NCBI GenBank assembly: GCA_009617715.1
Contig: VTFK01000063.1
Span: forward strand, 372,001 to 436,000
Direction: 5' to 3'
Length of the DNA: 64,000 nt
From: Plectrocnemia conspersa
Lineage: Eukaryota > Arthropoda > Insecta > Trichoptera > Polycentropodidae
In this document: positions 60,491 to 64,000 of the stretch, in pieces
Position numbering within the stretch: the first letter of the stretch is position 1
Layout: the number at the start of each line of letters is the position of its first letter
The notes under the pieces: generated by a model
Told to the model about the DNA's origin: nothing
The model's database searches: none
What the model saw: only the letters and a program-made list of their open reading frames with translations
Program-made: the position numbers and the translations under genes

Positions 60491-61161
60491 CAACAAGCTC
60501 TTCTGGAGTAGCTTAGATCTGAACTCTTTTGTATTCCAAACCGGAAGCGAAGTGGGGGTTTATATTGATCCTCATCTCTCCGGCTCCCCGATTAAATTTT
60601 AGTTTTCATTTCGTCCTAGGTTTTATAAATACGGCAGGATATTAGAGAATAGTAGTTTGAGTAACGGATGGTACAATTTAAAAGCGTGCACATTTTTCAT
60701 GCGTTCACAATAAATTCCGTGTTACCGTTAATTGCTGTTTGCAAGAGAATACTTAACTTTTGAGCAGGCCGCTTAAACTTTTATATACACGCGCATAGGA
60801 CAAAAAATCCATTAGTTTCCATCTATATTTTAATACTTTGTTTAAAGATTGCGATAATCGTGATTACAGATAAAAATGGCTAATAATCTAAATAAAAAGA
60901 AATGGTTTTACAAATCAATTTCTTCTTCATCTAATAAATTGTCTGATTCTGGATCTGTCATAATTTTGATGGACTGAATTAAGAGCTAAGTAAATTCATG
61001 TTATAAATAGTAAGTATTTATGACAACAGATAGGCGTATATGAATGATATCCTAGCATAGTAGCACAAAAAATTCATCTTCGTCTGTTAATTGTTTTTCA
61101 ACCCATGAACGTTGTAGAAACGTCATATAAAATTTTATGACTCTTCCAATTAATGAAAAAG

Positions 61162-61425
61162 GGATAGGCGCGCCAGTAACTTGTATTTTGTAGGTGACCG
61201 TTTGAAGACTTATTCACAGCAGTGTAGATAGTATACTTAACCATTTGAGCGGTATCGCCGTACATGTACGGCGGTCGATCTTTCAGTTTTGAGGTACATA
61301 TATAACAATAAAAATGAAATAAAAATCATTATATTTATGGTCGCGCCGGTAATTTTCAAAAATACGACTTGACGCGTATTTTGTAGGTGACAGTTCGAAG
61401 ACTTATTCACAGCAATGTATATACG
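61162..61425. repeat. Direct repeat flanking a piggyBac-like relic
   Basis: GCGCGCCAGTAAC...TATTTTGTAGGTGACCGTTT with GAAGACTTATTCACAGCAGT at 61168-61230 recurs at 61342-61425 as CGCGCCGGTAAT...TATTTTGTAGGTGACAGTTC with GAAGACTTATTCACAGCAAT. The two copies bracket the element at 61237-61300. Confidence 0.8.
61237..61300 (+). mobile_element. piggyBac-like MITE relic, best copy
   Basis: TTAA at 61237-61240 is followed by CCATTTGAGCGGTATCGCCG, TACATGTACGGCGGTCGATC and TTTCAGTTTTGAGGTAC. A TTAA target and a CC(A/C)TTTGA start are piggyBac hallmarks. The palindrome CCGTACATGTACGG is central. The right end was not found. Confidence 0.5.
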
Positions 61426-61554
61426 CTGTATTATAACATTGTATTTTAGCAGATTACTTGCCAGAATGTTGGGGTGAGTTTTTAATACGTTCAAATATTG
61501 TTCACTTATCTTTTTAATTGTTTCTTTTACACTGACAGTTGCAGTTACTTAATA

Positions 61555-62065
61555 TATCATTGTTAGACACAAAGCAAGGAGCACTAAGGCAAATCCCAGA
61601 TCTTTCTGCCAAATATAAGTTTTTCAGGTCAGTGTTCTGTTCAGATAAATTCCAAGATATTTTCCGGAGTCCATCCATTTCTCGTTAAGGGATACCAAAG
61701 GACAAGTATCTTTGTTTAGCGTGAATGTAACATGGATTGATTTAGTTTATTAGCTCTGTTTCGCCATTTAGAAAGTCAAGCTTGGATGATCTTTCAGTCT
61801 TTTCGATGCTATTTTTGGGTCAGTATCAGACGCCATTATTGTAGTCTCGTCAGCAAATGTATCAATTATTGTTGAGTTCGTGTTAGGAAGATTATCGTAT
61901 GTAACAAATACAGCATCGGTCCATGATATTTGATACAGTTTTGAGATCTTAATTTGGAAATGTTCAGTTAAAAGATGTTTGGAAACAGATTCTTAATTTC
62001 AGTAGTCCAAGGTGCCACACTTTGTCAAAAGCTTGGGCTGTATCTAAGAATATGGCTGAGTATGT
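61555..62065 (-). mobile_element. LINE reverse-transcriptase fragment (Jockey-like)
   Basis: Minus-strand translation gives SAIFLDTAQAFDKVWH at about 62060-62013, then TFADETTIMASDTDPKIASK near 61850. HVTFTLNKDTCPLVSLN and KYLGIYLNRTLT follow at 61730-61620. These are the catalytic-core FxDxxxAFDxVWH, the FADD box (here FADE) and the CP-V-LN/KYLGIxLDxxLTW region of Jockey-clade LINEs. Several stops and a frame change show it is dead. Confidence 0.85.
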
Positions 62066-62679
62066 ATTTTTCCAACCTACGCACTTGCTTTATTGTAGAA
62101 TGCTTATTTCTAAAGACAAATTAATGATTTGGTAAGAGATCTCATAAAATAAACTATTTAATAATAATAAATATTTCATTTCGAATATAATTTAATTTAC
62201 GTTAAAAAATAACAGCACTCATAAGAAACAAGCGGCGTCCAGAGATTATAAAATATTCACAACGTTTCACATAACATTCGTATTACTTCACAGTACCTTT
62301 ACATTGAAATCCATACCGTTTGAATGCCGAGCGATAGGCTACAATCCCTAGGGGCAATATCCGTCTCTATACTCACCAATTCCATTTGTTATGCCATAGT
62401 AATCATTGATGTTGAGCAATTGTTTGCATTAGTAAATCTCTATTAGTGTACACACAACGTACCTACGTGACCATAGGAAGGGTTGAAAAAAAACCGTAAA
62501 AAGCAATAACGCCGTTTACGGCCACCAATAACGGGTGTCGTTAAACCGACTATATGACCGCCTTCGGGTATCGAAATGTGTCTCTAAGGCCGCAAGAAAG
62601 GGTATAGACTGACTTTTTTTGGATAATTTTAACAACAAAAAAAAAGAGTTTCCACTTGGAAAGATCGAAAATGTTAAAT

Positions 62680-63250
62680 GGCTTGGAAGTATTCAGTGCC
62701 TTTGTAAAGCAAAGTTTTGCTAATTTGGTTAAAATCAAATCGTTTTGACATACATATAACTTGAGCATTGAAGGATTGCCGACACCACCCCTTAGAAAAT
62801 TGCTTCATTGAATACACGCTATGCTGAAAATGCAATGCACATAATAAAATATCCAAACGCTCTTCATGCATTTTTGTATTGAAGGTGAATCTGAATTTTT
62901 GTGAATACATATAATACACATTCTGAGTTCTTAATTGCCGCATGCATGTACTATGTCATTGATAAAAATGAGTAAAACTACTCAAATTTGATCCATGCGG
63001 TTCTCCAAAATAAATAAAATACCCGTAAGAGCATCATTTACTATAGCTTGTTTCTTAACTTCCGAAGAAGTTCATGGCAAAGTTGTTCAAATACTCTGAA
63101 GGACTATGTAACTCTCTTCAAGAAGCACAAGAGACCGTAAAATGACGCGGACGAAAACCGCGTTGCTGCTGACAGTGATTATGGATAATCTCTGGAAGAT
63201 AATAATTGTAATGGGTACAGCAAATATAGATAGAAGTTTCATAGCCTTTT
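62680..63250 (-). mobile_element. Second LINE reverse-transcriptase fragment, internally deleted
   Basis: Minus-strand translation gives QQRGFRPRHFTVS near 63170 (LINE QHGFRPGRST motif). GEPHGSNLSSF followed by FINDIVHACG near 62990-62940 matches PQGSxLxPLLFxxFINDI. The distance between them is too short, so the AFDxVWH region was lost. It is 5' of, and on the same strand as, the fragment at 61555-62065; they may be parts of one rearranged copy. Confidence 0.7.
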
Positions 63251-64000
63251 CCAATTTCACAGATAATAAAGGTAATTAATTAAAGCCAATTTTATGCATA
63301 TAATTGCACAATAAAAATTACCAGTTAATATATCGATTAAAATACTATCCTAAATCAATACATACATTGATTATCTCTGATTTATTTGTTCCTAAATAAA
63401 TAAAATATTTTTTAATAATATTATAAATAAATACATTTTTTATAATATATTAATTTCTACAGATTTTACCAAATCTACCAGCGCATTTCAATACTTTCTT
63501 TATATACAAAGTAAATAAAGATAGTATTTTCACGAAGGGTGGCTTTTATCCAAAGTCTCCGGGGTGTCGAATTTATAGCAACTGCATCCCTGTGTCTCCA
63601 GGGGATGCATCCATTGCATAATTTAAAATATAAATGGCACAAGAGCCAACCACGGACACCGCACATGCATTTTGTGGGCGTCTGCAACATGTTTTAGATT
63701 AATTTATTTTTGGATAATTGAAAAAGCTCCATTGAGATAATAGTCCAAAATATTTTTACTCTGATTGATTCTAGAATTCCTATTTATTTATTTTACAACA
63801 TAATCACGATGTACCTAATGCTTTTGGCGAGCCTAGAGACGAGTTTCTTGATTCTTACGTCATAGATGACACGCGCATGCTCATTTTTCGGCACCCGAAG
63901 CGCGCATAGCTTCCGATCTTTCGATAACTGATTCTCAAATAATAGTTTTTCGATTTAAATTGTTGAATTTCAGTAGCGGTTTCTTAACCTCTTCAGACCC

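Larger units (their letters stand above)
50942..64000 (+). other. Putative HEATR5B intron 2, continuing past the window
   Basis: No further HEATR5B exon was recognised. The stretch holds transposon relics (51991, 53447, 59206, 61237, 61555, 62680), a 40-bp palindrome at 57597 and unexplained open stretches at 57129-57555 and 57821-58214. A GC-richer tract at 63530-63660 was not identified. Confidence 0.5.

Overview
The window is nuclear DNA of an insect, most likely a moth or butterfly. The evidence is very AT-rich non-coding DNA, split genes with GT-AG introns, dense fragments of DNA transposons, LINEs and tRNA-derived SINEs, and a tandem array of small four-cysteine odorant-binding proteins whose sequences look lepidopteran. 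The order is inferred from family resemblance only, and the species cannot be named from this window.

Layout. 0-2 kb: a decayed reverse-strand coding-like stretch with a 98-bp tandem repeat, and a complete 290-bp hAT-type MITE. 2.2-27.5 kb: six intact Minus-C odorant-binding protein (OBP) genes, all on the minus strand, at 2.2-4.5, 10.0-11.7, 17.1-17.7, 20.7-21.2, 23.8-24.2 and 27.1-27.5 kb. Each has two coding exons: a 15-17 residue signal-peptide exon and a mature-protein exon, split by a phase-0 intron at the expected cleavage boundary. Each has a TATA box 38-72 bp upstream of its ATG. Two neighbours (20.7 and 23.8 kb) are recent duplicates with identical mature proteins but different signal peptides. 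Between the genes lie a 1.6-kb element with inverted minisatellite ends, a pogo-like MITE, LINE tails and a SINE.

28-34 kb: no recognised protein gene. One well-formed promoter with a 5' non-coding exon and splice donor sits at 30.45 kb on the plus strand, with no visible continuation. 34.9-35.8 kb: a single-exon, GC-rich CNOT9 (Rcd-1) gene on the minus strand. It is complete except for a one-base frameshift, and has an NRF-1-type palindrome just upstream. 38.6-51 kb: the 5' part of HEATR5B on the plus strand, with a candidate first coding exon at 38.93 kb, an 11.8-kb intron full of repeats, and a certain coding exon at 50.79-50.94 kb. The rest of that gene should lie beyond 64 kb. 51-64 kb is read as HEATR5B intron; it holds LINE reverse-transcriptase fragments, a SINE, a perfect 40-bp palindrome and several unexplained coding-like stretches.

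How it fits together. The OBPs would be secreted carriers of small hydrophobic ligands. CNOT9 (mRNA deadenylation scaffold) and HEATR5B (endosomal/AP-1 trafficking) are unrelated housekeeping genes that border the array. I saw no tRNA gene, rRNA gene or CRISPR array. Splice structures are read by eye from consensus sites and reading frame, with no transcript support.
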